NCBI GenBank assembly: GCA_000720845.1
Contig: JODU01000008.1
Location: forward strand, 186,001 to 250,000
DNA length: 64,000 nucleotides
From: Kitasatospora aureofaciens
GTDB taxonomy: Bacteria; Actinomycetota; Actinomycetes; Streptomycetales; Streptomycetaceae
Direction: 5' to 3'
Positions 42,901 to 51,081 of the stretch are shown piece after piece. The notes under the pieces were generated by a model. It did no database searches, was not told the DNA's origin, and was given only the letters and a program-made list of their open reading frames with translations. A program made the position numbers and the translations under genes. Within the stretch, counting starts at the first letter, position 1, and each line of letters starts with the position of its first letter.

Positions 42901-43404
42901 TCAGCGCATGTCTGCTGCGCCGTCCGGAGCGAGCAGGGCCGCTCCCGCCTCCGGACTGTCCGGGATCAGGTGGGACAGCACCATCACACTGATCGTCTTC
43001 CGGATGAACGGCTCCGCACGGATCCGCTCCAGCACCTCCTCGAAGTGCTCCACGTCCCGCGCCCGCACGTGCAGCAGCGCGTCCGCGCCGCCCGTCACCG
43101 TCATCGCCGCGGTGATCTCCGGGTAGCCCCGCACCACCTCCGCCAGCCGCCGCGGCGGCGCCGCCCCCTCGCAGTACACCTCCACGTACGCCTCCGTGCG
43201 CCACCCCAGCGCGGAGGGGCGCACCGTCGCCGTGAAACCGGTGATCACGTCGGTCTCGCGCAGCCGGTCCACCCGGCGCTTGACCGCCGTCGAGGAGAGT
43301 CCGATCTCCGCGCCGATCTCGGCGAAGGACGTCCTGGCGTTTTCCATCAGGGCGGTGACGATCTTCCGGTCGAGTTCGTCGAAGGAAGCGGGCCTGCTGT
43401 TCAT
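42901..43404 (-). CDS. Lrp/AsnC-family transcriptional regulator
   Basis: 167 residues from the ATG at 43404. The N-terminal HTH is FDELDRKIVTALMENARTSF then IGLSSTAVKRRVDRLRE. The C-terminal RAM domain includes GGADALLHVRARDVEHFEEV. It lies 125 nt upstream of the dihydrolase-rocD pair on the same strand, like Lrp-type arginine/ornithine catabolism activators. A GTATCC-AGC-GGATAC palindrome sits 10 nt upstream of the start. Confidence 0.93.
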   Translation of the reverse strand: MNSRPASFDELDRKIVTALMENARTSFAEIGAEIGLSSTAVKRRVDRLRETDVITGFTATVRPSALGWRTEAYVEVYCEGAAPPRRLAEVVRGYPEITAAMTVTGGADALLHVRARDVEHFEEVLERIRAEPFIRKTISVMVLSHLIPDSPEAGAALLAPDGAADMR

Positions 43405-43413
43405 GCGGGCACT

Positions 43414-43428
43414 GTATCCAGCGGATAC
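43414..43428. promoter_or_regulatory. GTATCC-AGC-GGATAC palindrome, probable Lrp operator
   Basis: A perfect 15-nt inverted repeat lies between the divergent Lrp gene (start 43404) and LytTR regulator gene (start 43482). Size and position fit AsnC-family autoregulation. Confidence 0.6.
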
Positions 43429-43481
43429 GTCCACGCCGGGCCCGTGTGCAGGCGTACGGATTGCTCCTACACTCCAGCCTC

Positions 43482-44240
43482 ATGCTGCGCGCCCTGGCTG
43501 TCGACGACGAACGTCCCACGCTCGAGGAACTCGTGTACCTGCTGAACGCCGATCCCCGGATCGGCGCGGCGGAGGGCGCGAGCGACGCGACCGAGGCGCT
43601 GCGCCGCATCAACCGGGCCCTGGAGTCGGGCCCCGGCGGCCCCGACGCCATCGACGTGGTCTTCCTCGACATCCAGATGCCGGGCCTCGACGGGCTGGAC
43701 CTGGCCCGGCTGCTCACCGGCTTCGCGCGGCCTCCGCTGGTCGTGTTCGTCACCGCGCACGAGGACTTCGCCGTCCAGGCCTTCGACCTGGAGGCCGTCG
43801 ACTACGTCCTCAAACCCGTGCGCCGGGAGCGGCTGGCCGAGGCGGTGCGCCGCGCCGTCGAGCAACGTGGCGCGTCGCTCCCCTCGCCGCGGATACCCGT
43901 GCACGAACCCGACCCCGACCACATCACCGTGGAACTCGGCGGTGTAGCCCGCTTCGTCCCCGTGGACGACATCACCCACGTCGAGGCCCAGGGCGACTAC
44001 GCCCGCCTGCACACCGACAAGGGCAGCCACCTCGTCCGCATCCCCCTGGCCACCCTGGAGGAGCGCTGGCGTGCGCGCGGCTTCGTCCGCATCCACCGCC
44101 GCCACCTCGTCGCCCTGCGCCACATCGGCGAACTCCGCCTGGACGCCGGCTCCGTCAGCGTCCTGGTCGGCACCGAGGAGCTCCAGGTCAGCCGGCGCCA
44201 CGCCCGGGAGCTGCGGGACCTGCTCATGCGGAGGCCGTGA
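43482..44240 (+). CDS. LytTR-type response regulator
   Basis: 252 residues from the ATG at 43482. The receiver has DD at 9-10, phospho-Asp63 in VVFLDIQMPGLDG and Lys in YVLKPVRRE. The LytTR DNA-binding domain covers about 150-250 (ITHVEAQGDYARLHTDKGSH then FVRIHRRHLVALRHIGELRL). It heads a tight operon with a two-helix membrane protein, a solute:sodium symporter and the cognate LytS-like kinase, a layout reminiscent of BtsSR/YpdAB-type nutrient sensing. Confidence 0.93.
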   Translation: MLRALAVDDERPTLEELVYLLNADPRIGAAEGASDATEALRRINRALESGPGGPDAIDVVFLDIQMPGLDGLDLARLLTGFARPPLVVFVTAHEDFAVQAFDLEAVDYVLKPVRRERLAEAVRRAVEQRGASLPSPRIPVHEPDPDHITVELGGVARFVPVDDITHVEAQGDYARLHTDKGSHLVRIPLATLEERWRARGFVRIHRRHLVALRHIGELRLDAGSVSVLVGTEELQVSRRHARELRDLLMRRP

Positions 44241-44243
44241 GCC

Positions 44244-44633
44244 GTGCCCCAGGATCCCGCCGAGCGGCGCGTCACCGTCACCGGCCCGCCCCGGCACACC
44301 CACGCCCGGCTGCGCTCGCGCGGGCGTTACCCCCACGCCTCCGGCCACTACCGCCCGCGCACCGAGATCGACGAGCAGACCACCCTCGGTCACACCTACG
44401 TCCGTTCCCTCATGCGCAGCCAGCTGCGGGCCGGCCTCACCGCCCTCGCGGTCCTCGGCCTCCTCGTCGGACCGCTGCCCCTGCTCTTCGCGGCGCTGCC
44501 CGACGCACGCGGCCTGGAGTGGGCCGTCCTCGGCTTCGGCCTGTACGCCCCCCTGGTCCTCCTCGCCCGCTGGTACGTGCGCCGCGCCGAGCGCAACGAA
44601 CGCGACTTCGTGCGGCTCGTCGAGGACCGGTGA
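44244..44633 (+). CDS. DUF485-like two-helix membrane protein
   Basis: 129 residues from a GTG 3 nt after the regulator stop. The basic N-terminus (about 65 residues) ends in TLGHTYVRSLMRSQLRAGL; helices follow at about 66-85 and 90-108. DUF485 proteins (YjcH type) are co-encoded with acetate/monocarboxylate SSS permeases and are thought to assist them. The adjacent symporter supports the call; sequence similarity alone is modest. Confidence 0.78.
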   Translation: MPQDPAERRVTVTGPPRHTHARLRSRGRYPHASGHYRPRTEIDEQTTLGHTYVRSLMRSQLRAGLTALAVLGLLVGPLPLLFAALPDARGLEWAVLGFGLYAPLVLLARWYVRRAERNERDFVRLVEDR

Positions 44634-44661
44634 CCATGCCGGACGAGGCCGTGAAGGCGCC

Positions 44662-46467
44662 ATGAACTCCAGCTACGCCATACCCGCCGTCGCCCTCGTC
44701 GTCGTGGCCACCGTCCTCGTCGGCGCCTTCGGCCTGCGCATCTCCCGCACCACCTCCGACTTCTACGTCGCCTCCCGCACCGTCGGCCCCCGCCTCAACG
44801 CCGCCGCCATCAGCGGCGAGTACCTCTCCGCCGCGTCCTTCCTCGGCATCGCGGGACTGGTCCTGGTCCAGGGCCCCGACATGCTCTGGTACCCGGTCGG
44901 CTACACCGCCGGATACCTCGTCCTGCTGCTCTTCGTCGCGGCCCCGCTGCGCCGCTCGGGCGCCTACACGCTGCCCGACTTCGCCGAGGCCCGGCTCGCC
45001 TCCCAGGGAGTGCGGCGGCTCGCGGGGGCCTTCGTCGTCGGGGTCGGCTGGCTGTACCTGCTGCCCCAGCTCCAGGGCGCCGGGCTGACGCTGAGCGTGC
45101 TGAGCGGGGCGCCCGACTGGCTGGGCGGGGTGATCGTCGCCGTCGTGGTCGCCGCCATCGTCGCCGCCGGAGGCATGCGCAGCATCACCTTCGTGCAGGC
45201 CTTCCAGTTCTGGCTCAAACTCACCGCCCTGCTCGTCCCCGCCTTCTTCCTGGTGCTGGCCTGGCAGGCCGACGGCGCCCCCGGCCGCCCCTTCGACGAA
45301 CCCGCCACCTTCCGCGAGCAGCGCTCCGTGCGGGTCGACGACAGCCTCACCCTCAAACTGGAGGAGCCGCTGACCGTCACCGTCGACGGCACCGTGGACG
45401 GCCGCGCCCACGACGGCGAGCGCGTCGCCCTGCCCGTCGGCACCCACCGCATCGAGGGCGGCGCCCGCCTCACCTTCGCCGCGGACACCCCCGTCCCCGC
45501 CGCCGGACAGGGCGCCGACGACGCCCTGTCCCCGTCCCGGGCCGAGAGCCGCACGGAACGCCCGCTGTACGCCACGTACGGCCTGATCCTGGCCACGTTC
45601 CTGGGCACCATGGGCCTGCCGCACGTCGTGGTCCGCTTCTACACCAGCCCGCACGGCGTCGCCGCCCGCCGCACCACCGTCGCCGTGCTCGGCCTGATCG
45701 GCGCCTTCTACCTGCTGCCGCCCCTCTACGGCGCCCTCGGCCGCCTCTACGCCCCCGAGCTGACCCTCACCGGGGACGCCGACGCCGCGGTCCTGCTGCT
45801 GCCCGACCGGGTGATCGGGGGAGTGGGCGGCGACCTGCTCGGCGCGCTGGTCGCGGGCGGGGCCTTCGCCGCGTTCCTGTCCACCGCGTCGGGGCTCACC
45901 ATGGCCGTGGCCGGCGTCCTCACCCAGGACGTGCTGCCGTCCCGCGCCGTGCCGCACTTCCGGCTCGGCACCCTGCTCGCCATGGCCGTGCCGCTGGCGG
46001 CGAGCGCGCTGGTCGGCGGGCTGCCGGTGGCCGACGCCGTCGGGCTCGCCTTCGCCGTGTCCGCCTCCTCCTTCTGCCCGCTGCTCGTCCTCGGCATCTG
46101 GTGGCGGCGGCTGACCCCGCCCGGCGCGGCCGCCGGGATGCTGGTGGGCGGCGGCTCGGCCCTGCTCGCCGTCGCCGCGACCATGGGCGGCTTCCCGGGC
46201 GGCGGCGGATCGCTGCACGCGCTGCTGGCCTGGCCCGCCCTGTGGTCGGTGCCGCTGGGCTTCCTCACCATGGTGCTGGTCTCCCTGGCCACTCCCGGCC
46301 GGGTGCCGGCCAGGACGGCGGCGATCCTGGCCCGCTTCCACCTGCCGGAGGAGCTGGGCACGGAGGAACTGCCCACGGACGCGTTGCGCACGGACGGGCT
46401 GCCCGAGGACCGGTTGCCCACGGGCGGTCCGGCGGCGGGCCACCCGCGCAAGGAGGCGACGCGATGA
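44662..46467 (+). CDS. sodium:solute symporter (acetate/monocarboxylate ActP/MctC-like)
   Basis: 601 residues, about 13 membrane helices. FYVASRTVGPRLNAAAISGE then YLSAASFLGIAGLVLVQGPD is the ActP-type SSS signature. FLGTMGLPHVVVRFYTSP and the FLSTASGLTMAVAGVLTQDV helix also fit. An unusual polar insertion of about 90 residues (around 210-300, FREQRSVRVDDSLTLKLEE and onward) lies between two helices, probably outside the membrane. A hydrophilic Leu/Asp/Pro tail of about 45 residues ends the chain. Likely substrate is acetate, pyruvate or a short-chain acid, taken up with sodium or protons. Confidence 0.9.
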   Translation: MNSSYAIPAVALVVVATVLVGAFGLRISRTTSDFYVASRTVGPRLNAAAISGEYLSAASFLGIAGLVLVQGPDMLWYPVGYTAGYLVLLLFVAAPLRRSGAYTLPDFAEARLASQGVRRLAGAFVVGVGWLYLLPQLQGAGLTLSVLSGAPDWLGGVIVAVVVAAIVAAGGMRSITFVQAFQFWLKLTALLVPAFFLVLAWQADGAPGRPFDEPATFREQRSVRVDDSLTLKLEEPLTVTVDGTVDGRAHDGERVALPVGTHRIEGGARLTFAADTPVPAAGQGADDALSPSRAESRTERPLYATYGLILATFLGTMGLPHVVVRFYTSPHGVAARRTTVAVLGLIGAFYLLPPLYGALGRLYAPELTLTGDADAAVLLLPDRVIGGVGGDLLGALVAGGAFAAFLSTASGLTMAVAGVLTQDVLPSRAVPHFRLGTLLAMAVPLAASALVGGLPVADAVGLAFAVSASSFCPLLVLGIWWRRLTPPGAAAGMLVGGGSALLAVAATMGGFPGGGGSLHALLAWPALWSVPLGFLTMVLVSLATPGRVPARTAAILARFHLPEELGTEELPTDALRTDGLPEDRLPTGGPAAGHPRKEATR

Positions 46468-47681
46468 GCGGCTCCCTGGGCGGTTTCCTGGCGGGCCTGG
46501 CCGTCGCCCTGCTGCCCCTGCTGGCCGCCGGTTTCTGGCTCGGGCGGCGCACGGCCCGGCCGCAGCACCTGGGCGGCCTCGGAACTCCGGTCGAGCACGC
46601 CACCTTCCAGACGCTGCACACCGCGTCCCTGGCCACGCCCCCGCTGCGGGCGGGCCTGACCGAGGAGACCGCCGGGAAGTCGGCCCGCAAGCTGCGCTCC
46701 CTGCTGGGCACGGACGCGCTGTGCCTGACCGACCTCAAGGAGGTACTGGTCTGGGACGGCGTGGGCACCCATCACCGCGCCGAGATCATGGAACGACTCG
46801 CCGGACCGCTGGAGACCGGCCGCGGCGAGGCATTCCGGCTCACCTGCGACACCCCGGACTGCACGGTGCGCTGGGCCGTCGTCGCCCCGCTCACCGTCGA
46901 CGACCGGGTGCACGGCGCCCTCGTCGCCTGCGCGCCCCGCGAGTCCGCCGTCCTGGTCCGGGCCGCCGGGGAGGTGGCCCGCTGGGTCTCCGTCCAGCTG
47001 GAGCTCGCCGACCTCGACCAGTCCCGCACCCGGCTCATCGAGGCCGAGATCAAGGCGCTGCGGGCCCAGATCTCCCCGCACTTCATCTTCAACTCGCTCG
47101 CGGTGATCGCGTCCTTCGTGCGCACCGACCCCGAACGCGCCCGCGAGCTGCTCCTGGAGTTCGCCGACTTCACCCGCTACTCGTTCCGCAGGCACGGCGA
47201 CTTCACCACCCTCGCCGACGAGCTGCACGCCATCGACCACTACCTGGCGCTGGTGCGGGCCCGCTTCGGCGACCGCCTCGCCGTCACCCTCCAGGTCGCC
47301 CCCGAGGTGCTTCCGGTCGCGCTGCCCTTCCTCTGCCTCCAGCCGCTCGTCGAGAACGCCGTCAAGCACGGTCTGGAGGGCAAGGCCGACCGCTGCCGTA
47401 TCCAGATCACCGCCCAGGACGCGGGCGCCGAGGCCCTGGTCGTCATCGAGGACGACGGCGCGGGCATGGACCCGGAGCTGCTGCGCCGCATCCTCGCGCG
47501 CGAGGTGAGCCCCTCGGGCGGCATCGGGCTGTCCAACGTCGACGACCGCCTCCGCCAGGTCTACGGAGACGACCACGGCCTCGTCATCGAGACGGCCGTC
47601 GGCGCGGGCATGAAGATCACGGTCCGGCTGCCGAAGTACCAGCCGGGCGTGCACTCGGCGGGCCGGCTCGGCCGCGAGTGA
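46464..47681 (+). CDS. LytS/His_kinase-type sensor histidine kinase
   Basis: 405 residues; the ATG overlaps the symporter stop (ATGA). One N-terminal helix (about 5-25), a GAF-like region (60-190), then the LytS-type H box AQISPHFIFNSLAVIASFV with the phospho-His, and the HATPase_c domain (LQPLVENAVKHGLEG and GGIGLSNVDDRL). It would phosphorylate the LytTR regulator at the operon head. Joint translation with the symporter suggests that transport and sensing are linked. Confidence 0.92.
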   Translation: MSGSLGGFLAGLAVALLPLLAAGFWLGRRTARPQHLGGLGTPVEHATFQTLHTASLATPPLRAGLTEETAGKSARKLRSLLGTDALCLTDLKEVLVWDGVGTHHRAEIMERLAGPLETGRGEAFRLTCDTPDCTVRWAVVAPLTVDDRVHGALVACAPRESAVLVRAAGEVARWVSVQLELADLDQSRTRLIEAEIKALRAQISPHFIFNSLAVIASFVRTDPERARELLLEFADFTRYSFRRHGDFTTLADELHAIDHYLALVRARFGDRLAVTLQVAPEVLPVALPFLCLQPLVENAVKHGLEGKADRCRIQITAQDAGAEALVVIEDDGAGMDPELLRRILAREVSPSGGIGLSNVDDRLRQVYGDDHGLVIETAVGAGMKITVRLPKYQPGVHSAGRLGRE

Positions 47682-47702
47682 GCGGAGCGCCCCGCGCGGG
47701 GC

Positions 47703-47873
47703 TCAGGCGCTGCGCGTGGCCACCAGCCCCAGGGTGATCAGACCGAGCACGACCCAGCCGAACCACAGCCAGCCGTTGCTCCCGAGCGCCACCGTGTACG
47801 CCGTCACCGCGACGAGGCCGCCGATGGTGAGCGCCCCCATCGTCTTCGTCGAACTGTCCGTGGAACCGGGCAT
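47703..47873 (-). CDS. small two-helix membrane protein, 56 residues
   Basis: 56 codons from ATG at 47873 to TGA at 47703, with GGAGGG 9 nt upstream. The product has a short Ser/Thr-rich N-terminus (MPGSTDSSTKT), a first helix MGALTIGGLVAVTAYTVALG and a second, WLWFGWVVLGLITLGLVATR. The strong ribosome-binding site and the codon bias support a real gene. It converges with the LytS kinase gene and precedes ctaG in genome order on the same strand. Function unknown; no similarity recognised. Confidence 0.75.
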   Translation of the reverse strand: MPGSTDSSTKTMGALTIGGLVAVTAYTVALGSNGWLWFGWVVLGLITLGLVATRSA

Positions 47874-47965
47874 CGCAACACCCTCCTCATGGTTCGCTCC
47901 CCCCTATGGTGCCCCGGTTCCGGCTCCGGAGGGGTGCGGACGACGAGATGCGTGCCCGGTTGCGC

Positions 47966-48916
47966 TCAGCCGCCGCGTGTGTTCAGCGAGGCCAGGTAGG
48001 CGTTGTACGCCGCGAGCTCCTTGTCGCCGTCGCGGTCGGCTGCCCGGTCGCTGCGCCGGGCCTGCCGCTCCTCCGACGCGTACCACTGGAAGAGCAGCGC
48101 GAGCAGCACCAGCACGGACGGAACCTCGCTGAAGGCCCAGGCGATGCCACCGGCCGCGTTCTGGTCGGAGAGCGCGTCGATGCCGAGCGAGGCGGGCGGG
48201 TTCTCGAACGTGCCGACCATCGGGGAGGAGGCCATCATCAGCGCGATGCCGAAGAACGCGTGGAACGGCATGCCCGCGAACAGCTCCAGCATCCGCATCA
48301 GGTAGCCCGGCCGGTGCGGGCCCGGGTCCACGCCCATGATCGGCCAGAAGAACACCACACCGACGGCGAGGAAGTGCACCATCATCGCGATGTGCCCGGC
48401 CTGGGAGCCCATCAGGGTGTCGAAGAGGGGCGTGAAGTACAGCGCGTACAGGCTCGCGATGAACAGCGGGATGGTGAACGCCGGGTGCGTGATGATCCGC
48501 ATGTAGCGGCTGTGCAGCAGCATCAGCAGCAGCTCGCGGGGACCCTTGCGGCCGCGGCCCGCCGGGGGCAGCGCGCGCAGGGCGAGCGTGATCGGGGCGC
48601 CGAGCAGCAGCAGGATCGGCGACACCATGCTGATCACCATGTGCTGGACCATGTGCACGCTGAACATGACCATGCCGTAGTCGTTCAGCTTGGTGCACAT
48701 CATCAGGGCGACGCTCAGCACACCGGCCACGTAGGCCACGGTCCGGCCGACGGGCCACTTGTCACCGCGCCGCACCAGACGGACGACGCCCCAGCCGTAC
48801 AGCGCCAGTCCCAGGAGGCAGGCGATCAGGAAGAAGGGATCCGCCGACCAGGCCAGACCCCGCCCCAGCGTGAACGGCGGCAGATCCATCGTCATGCCGT
48901 GCCCGCTGTGATCCAT
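47966..48916 (-). CDS. cytochrome c oxidase assembly factor CtaG/Cox11-type (caa3_CtaG family)
   Basis: 316 residues, about seven membrane helices. The N-terminus MDHSGHGMTMD is His/Met rich, a likely copper-handling segment. HMVQHMVISMVSPILLLLGA, GHIAMMVHFLAVGVVFFWPI and PFHAFFGIALMMAS match the caa3_CtaG family. It probably helps deliver copper to the terminal oxidase. It is monocistronic. Confidence 0.93.
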   Translation of the reverse strand: MDHSGHGMTMDLPPFTLGRGLAWSADPFFLIACLLGLALYGWGVVRLVRRGDKWPVGRTVAYVAGVLSVALMMCTKLNDYGMVMFSVHMVQHMVISMVSPILLLLGAPITLALRALPPAGRGRKGPRELLLMLLHSRYMRIITHPAFTIPLFIASLYALYFTPLFDTLMGSQAGHIAMMVHFLAVGVVFFWPIMGVDPGPHRPGYLMRMLELFAGMPFHAFFGIALMMASSPMVGTFENPPASLGIDALSDQNAAGGIAWAFSEVPSVLVLLALLFQWYASEERQARRSDRAADRDGDKELAAYNAYLASLNTRGG

Positions 48917-48982
48917 CCGCCCGCTCCTGTTTCGTGGGGGTTGAGCGCGGTTGAACGCCGCTTGTCCGGAGCAAGCGTAGAA

Positions 48983-49014
48983 CCGCCCCCGGCGGCATTC
49001 TTCACCGGGGGCGG
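48983..49014. terminator. 10-bp hairpin downstream of pfkA
   Basis: CCGCCCCCGG (48983-48992) and CCGGGGGCGG (49005-49014) pair perfectly across a 12-nt loop. It lies past the end of the minus-strand pfkA and upstream of ctaG, in the position of the pfkA terminator. Confidence 0.6.
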
Positions 49015-49018
49015 TGGA

Positions 49019-49074
49019 GCGCCCCGTCAGGGGCGCGGGGAACCGCGCGCACGACCACGGACTACCCGCGGACG
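49019..49074 (+). repeat. Streptomyces dispersed intergenic element, copy 1
   Basis: AGGGGCGCGGGGAACCGCGC (49030-49049) and its flanks resemble an intergenic element very common in Streptomyces (core GGGGCGCGGGGAACTGCGCG, from memory). A second copy in the opposite orientation lies at 55172-55212. Confidence 0.65.
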
Positions 49075-49090
49075 GAGTACTGAATCGACC

Positions 49091-50116
49091 TCAAAGAACG
49101 CATTCGGCTTCCGCGTACCGCGCATCCGGCACCGTCTTCAGGGACTCCACCGCCTCGGCGAGCGACACCATCTCGATGTCCGTCCCCCGCAGCGCCGTCA
49201 TCTTCCCGAACTCCCCGCGGTGCACCGCCTCCACGGCATGCCACCCGAACCGCGTCGCCAGCACCCGGTCGTACGCCGTCGGCGTCCCGCCGCGCTGGAC
49301 GTGCCCGAGTATCACCGGCCGGGCCTCCTTGCCGAGCCGTTCCTCCAGCTCGATGGAGAGCTGGCGGGCGATCCCGGCGAAGCGCTCGTGGCCGTAGACG
49401 TCCTTGCCGCCCTCGTCGAAGTCCATGGTGCCGGTCTTCGGCTTGGCACCCTCCGCGGCCACCACGATCGCGAACCGCTTGCCCGCGGAGAAGCGCTCCC
49501 CGACCTTCGCGGCCAGCTCGTCGATGTCGAAGGGCCGCTCCGGGACGACGACGGCGTGCGCGCCGGCCGCCATGCCCGAGTGCAGCGCGATCCAGCCGGT
49601 GTGCCGGCCCATGACCTCGACGATCAGCACCCGCTGGTGCGACTCGGCGGTGGTCTTCAGCCGGTCCAGGGCCTCGGTGGCGACGGTCACGGCGGTGTCG
49701 AAGCCGAACGTGACGTCGGTGACCGCTATGTCGTTGTCGATGGTCTTCGGCACGCCCACGATCGGCAGGCCGTTGTCGGACAGCAGCCGGGCCGCCTTCA
49801 GCGTGCCCTCGCCGCCGATCGGGATGATCGCGTCGAGACCCAGCTCCTCGACATGGCCGCGGGCGCGTTCCACGCCGTCCCTCAGGTGCTCGGGACGGAC
49901 CCGGGAGGAGCCGAGGATGGTGCCGCCGCGCGCCAGGATGCCGCTGACCGCGTCGAGGTCGAGCTTGAGGTAGTCGCACTCCAGGAGGCCCTTCCAGCCG
50001 TCCCGGAAACCGATGACCTCGTCGCCGTGGTCGACGACGGCACGGTGCACGACGGACCGGATGACGGCGTTCAGGCCGGGGCAGTCGCCGCCGGACGTGA
50101 GGACACCAATGCGCAT
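49091..50116 (-). CDS. pfkA: 6-phosphofructokinase, ATP-type
   Basis: 341 residues. MRIGVLTSGGDCPGLNAVIR is the N-terminal nucleotide loop; PKTIDNDIAVTDVTFGFDTA and VEVMGRHTGWIA are PFK active-site blocks. PIGGEGTLKAA has Gly at the position where PPi-dependent enzymes carry Asp, so ATP is the likely phosphoryl donor. It phosphorylates fructose 6-phosphate in glycolysis. Streptomyces have several PFK paralogues. It is single-gene, with a hairpin after it. Confidence 0.95.
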   Translation of the reverse strand: MRIGVLTSGGDCPGLNAVIRSVVHRAVVDHGDEVIGFRDGWKGLLECDYLKLDLDAVSGILARGGTILGSSRVRPEHLRDGVERARGHVEELGLDAIIPIGGEGTLKAARLLSDNGLPIVGVPKTIDNDIAVTDVTFGFDTAVTVATEALDRLKTTAESHQRVLIVEVMGRHTGWIALHSGMAAGAHAVVVPERPFDIDELAAKVGERFSAGKRFAIVVAAEGAKPKTGTMDFDEGGKDVYGHERFAGIARQLSIELEERLGKEARPVILGHVQRGGTPTAYDRVLATRFGWHAVEAVHRGEFGKMTALRGTDIEMVSLAEAVESLKTVPDARYAEAECVL

Positions 50117-50277
50117 AGCCCGAAATACCTTCTCAACGTGGCACGGGTCCGGACCGCGCTGTCCGGCTCGATCCCCGCCACCCTAGCGGTACGAGGGGGC
50201 GGCGCCGAACCACGCGTCCGCCTACTGGACGCACCCGCTCACCTGTGCGGATGCGCCATCAGACGGGCTGTCGGGGG

Positions 50278-50348
50278 TCACGCAGGCTGCTGCGCAACTG
50301 TACTCACGCAGGCTGCTGCGCAACTGTACTCACGCAGGCTGCTGCGCA
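50278..50348. repeat. 26-bp tandem repeat at the 3' end of gatD
   Basis: The unit starting TCACGCAGGCTGCTGCGCAA occupies 50278-50303, 50304-50329 and a partial third copy 50330-50348. The third is the last codons and stop of gatD; the first two are downstream copies. Each contains CGCAG-CAGC-CTGCG, a small stem-loop on the minus strand. Confidence 0.9.
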
Positions 50349-51058
50349 GCCGCGATGCGCTCGTTCCGGAGAGCCTCGTACCACCGGTCGTCGGTCGGCG
50401 GCAGCGCGTTCACGTCGAGGGCCAGCTTGAGCAGCAGGTCCGCGATCAGCGGGTTGCGCGCCAGCACCGGGCCGTGCATGTACGTGCCGAAGACCGTGTC
50501 GTTGTACGCGCCCTCCGTGCCGTCCCCCGTGCCGTTGCCGTTGCCGAAGCGGACCTGGGCGAGCGGGCGGGCGCCCGGCCCGACGTGGGTGACGCCCTGG
50601 TGGTTCTCGAACCCGGTCAGCGGCGGCAGGCCGAGGCGCGGGTCGATGTCGCCGAGCACGTCGCCGACGCACCGCGCGCCCTCGCCGCGGGTGGAGACCA
50701 CGTCGAGCAGGCCGAGGCCCGGCTCGCGCTGGCCGAGGTCGTTGATGAACTCGTGGCCCAGGATCTGGTAGCCGGCGCAGACCGAGAACACGATCGCGCC
50801 GTTCTCCACCGCCCGGTACAGGCCGCCGTCGCGGCGCAGCCGCTCGGCCGCGAGCCGCTGCGGCCGGTCCTCGCCGCCGCCGATGAGGTAGATGTCGCCG
50901 GAGGTCGGGATCGGCTGGTCGCTGCGCACGTCGAGCCGGGCCACGTCGAGGCCGCGCTGGCGGGCCCGGCGCTCCACGACGAGGGCGTTGCCCTGGTCGC
51001 CGTAGGTGCTGAGCAGGTCCGGGTAGATCCAGACGATCCGCAGTTGGTTGTCGCTCAC
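50330..51058 (-). CDS. gatD: lipid II isoglutaminyl synthase, glutaminase subunit GatD
   Basis: 242 residues from a GTG at 51058. The class-I amidotransferase Cys is in VFSVCAGYQILGHEF and the His in GTYMHGPVLARNP; DIYLIGGGEDRPQ is the glutamine-site loop. With MurT it amidates the alpha-carboxyl of D-Glu in the peptidoglycan stem. It lies 23 nt downstream of murT. Its last codons are part of a 26-bp tandem repeat that duplicates the stop region downstream. Confidence 0.94.
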   Translation of the reverse strand: MSDNQLRIVWIYPDLLSTYGDQGNALVVERRARQRGLDVARLDVRSDQPIPTSGDIYLIGGGEDRPQRLAAERLRRDGGLYRAVENGAIVFSVCAGYQILGHEFINDLGQREPGLGLLDVVSTRGEGARCVGDVLGDIDPRLGLPPLTGFENHQGVTHVGPGARPLAQVRFGNGNGTGDGTEGAYNDTVFGTYMHGPVLARNPLIADLLLKLALDVNALPPTDDRWYEALRNERIAAAQQPA

Positions 51059-51081
51059 GAAAATCCCCTGAAGTCTCGCGG

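Noticed and set aside
41936..43753. 605-residue fusion upstream of the dihydrolase-like gene
   Set aside because: The extra N-terminal part lies in another frame of the Lrp gene; the GTG at 42775 starts exactly at the conserved domain.
50278..50348. Possible CRISPR-like repeat
   Set aside because: The 26-bp units are directly adjacent without spacers, so this is a simple tandem duplication.
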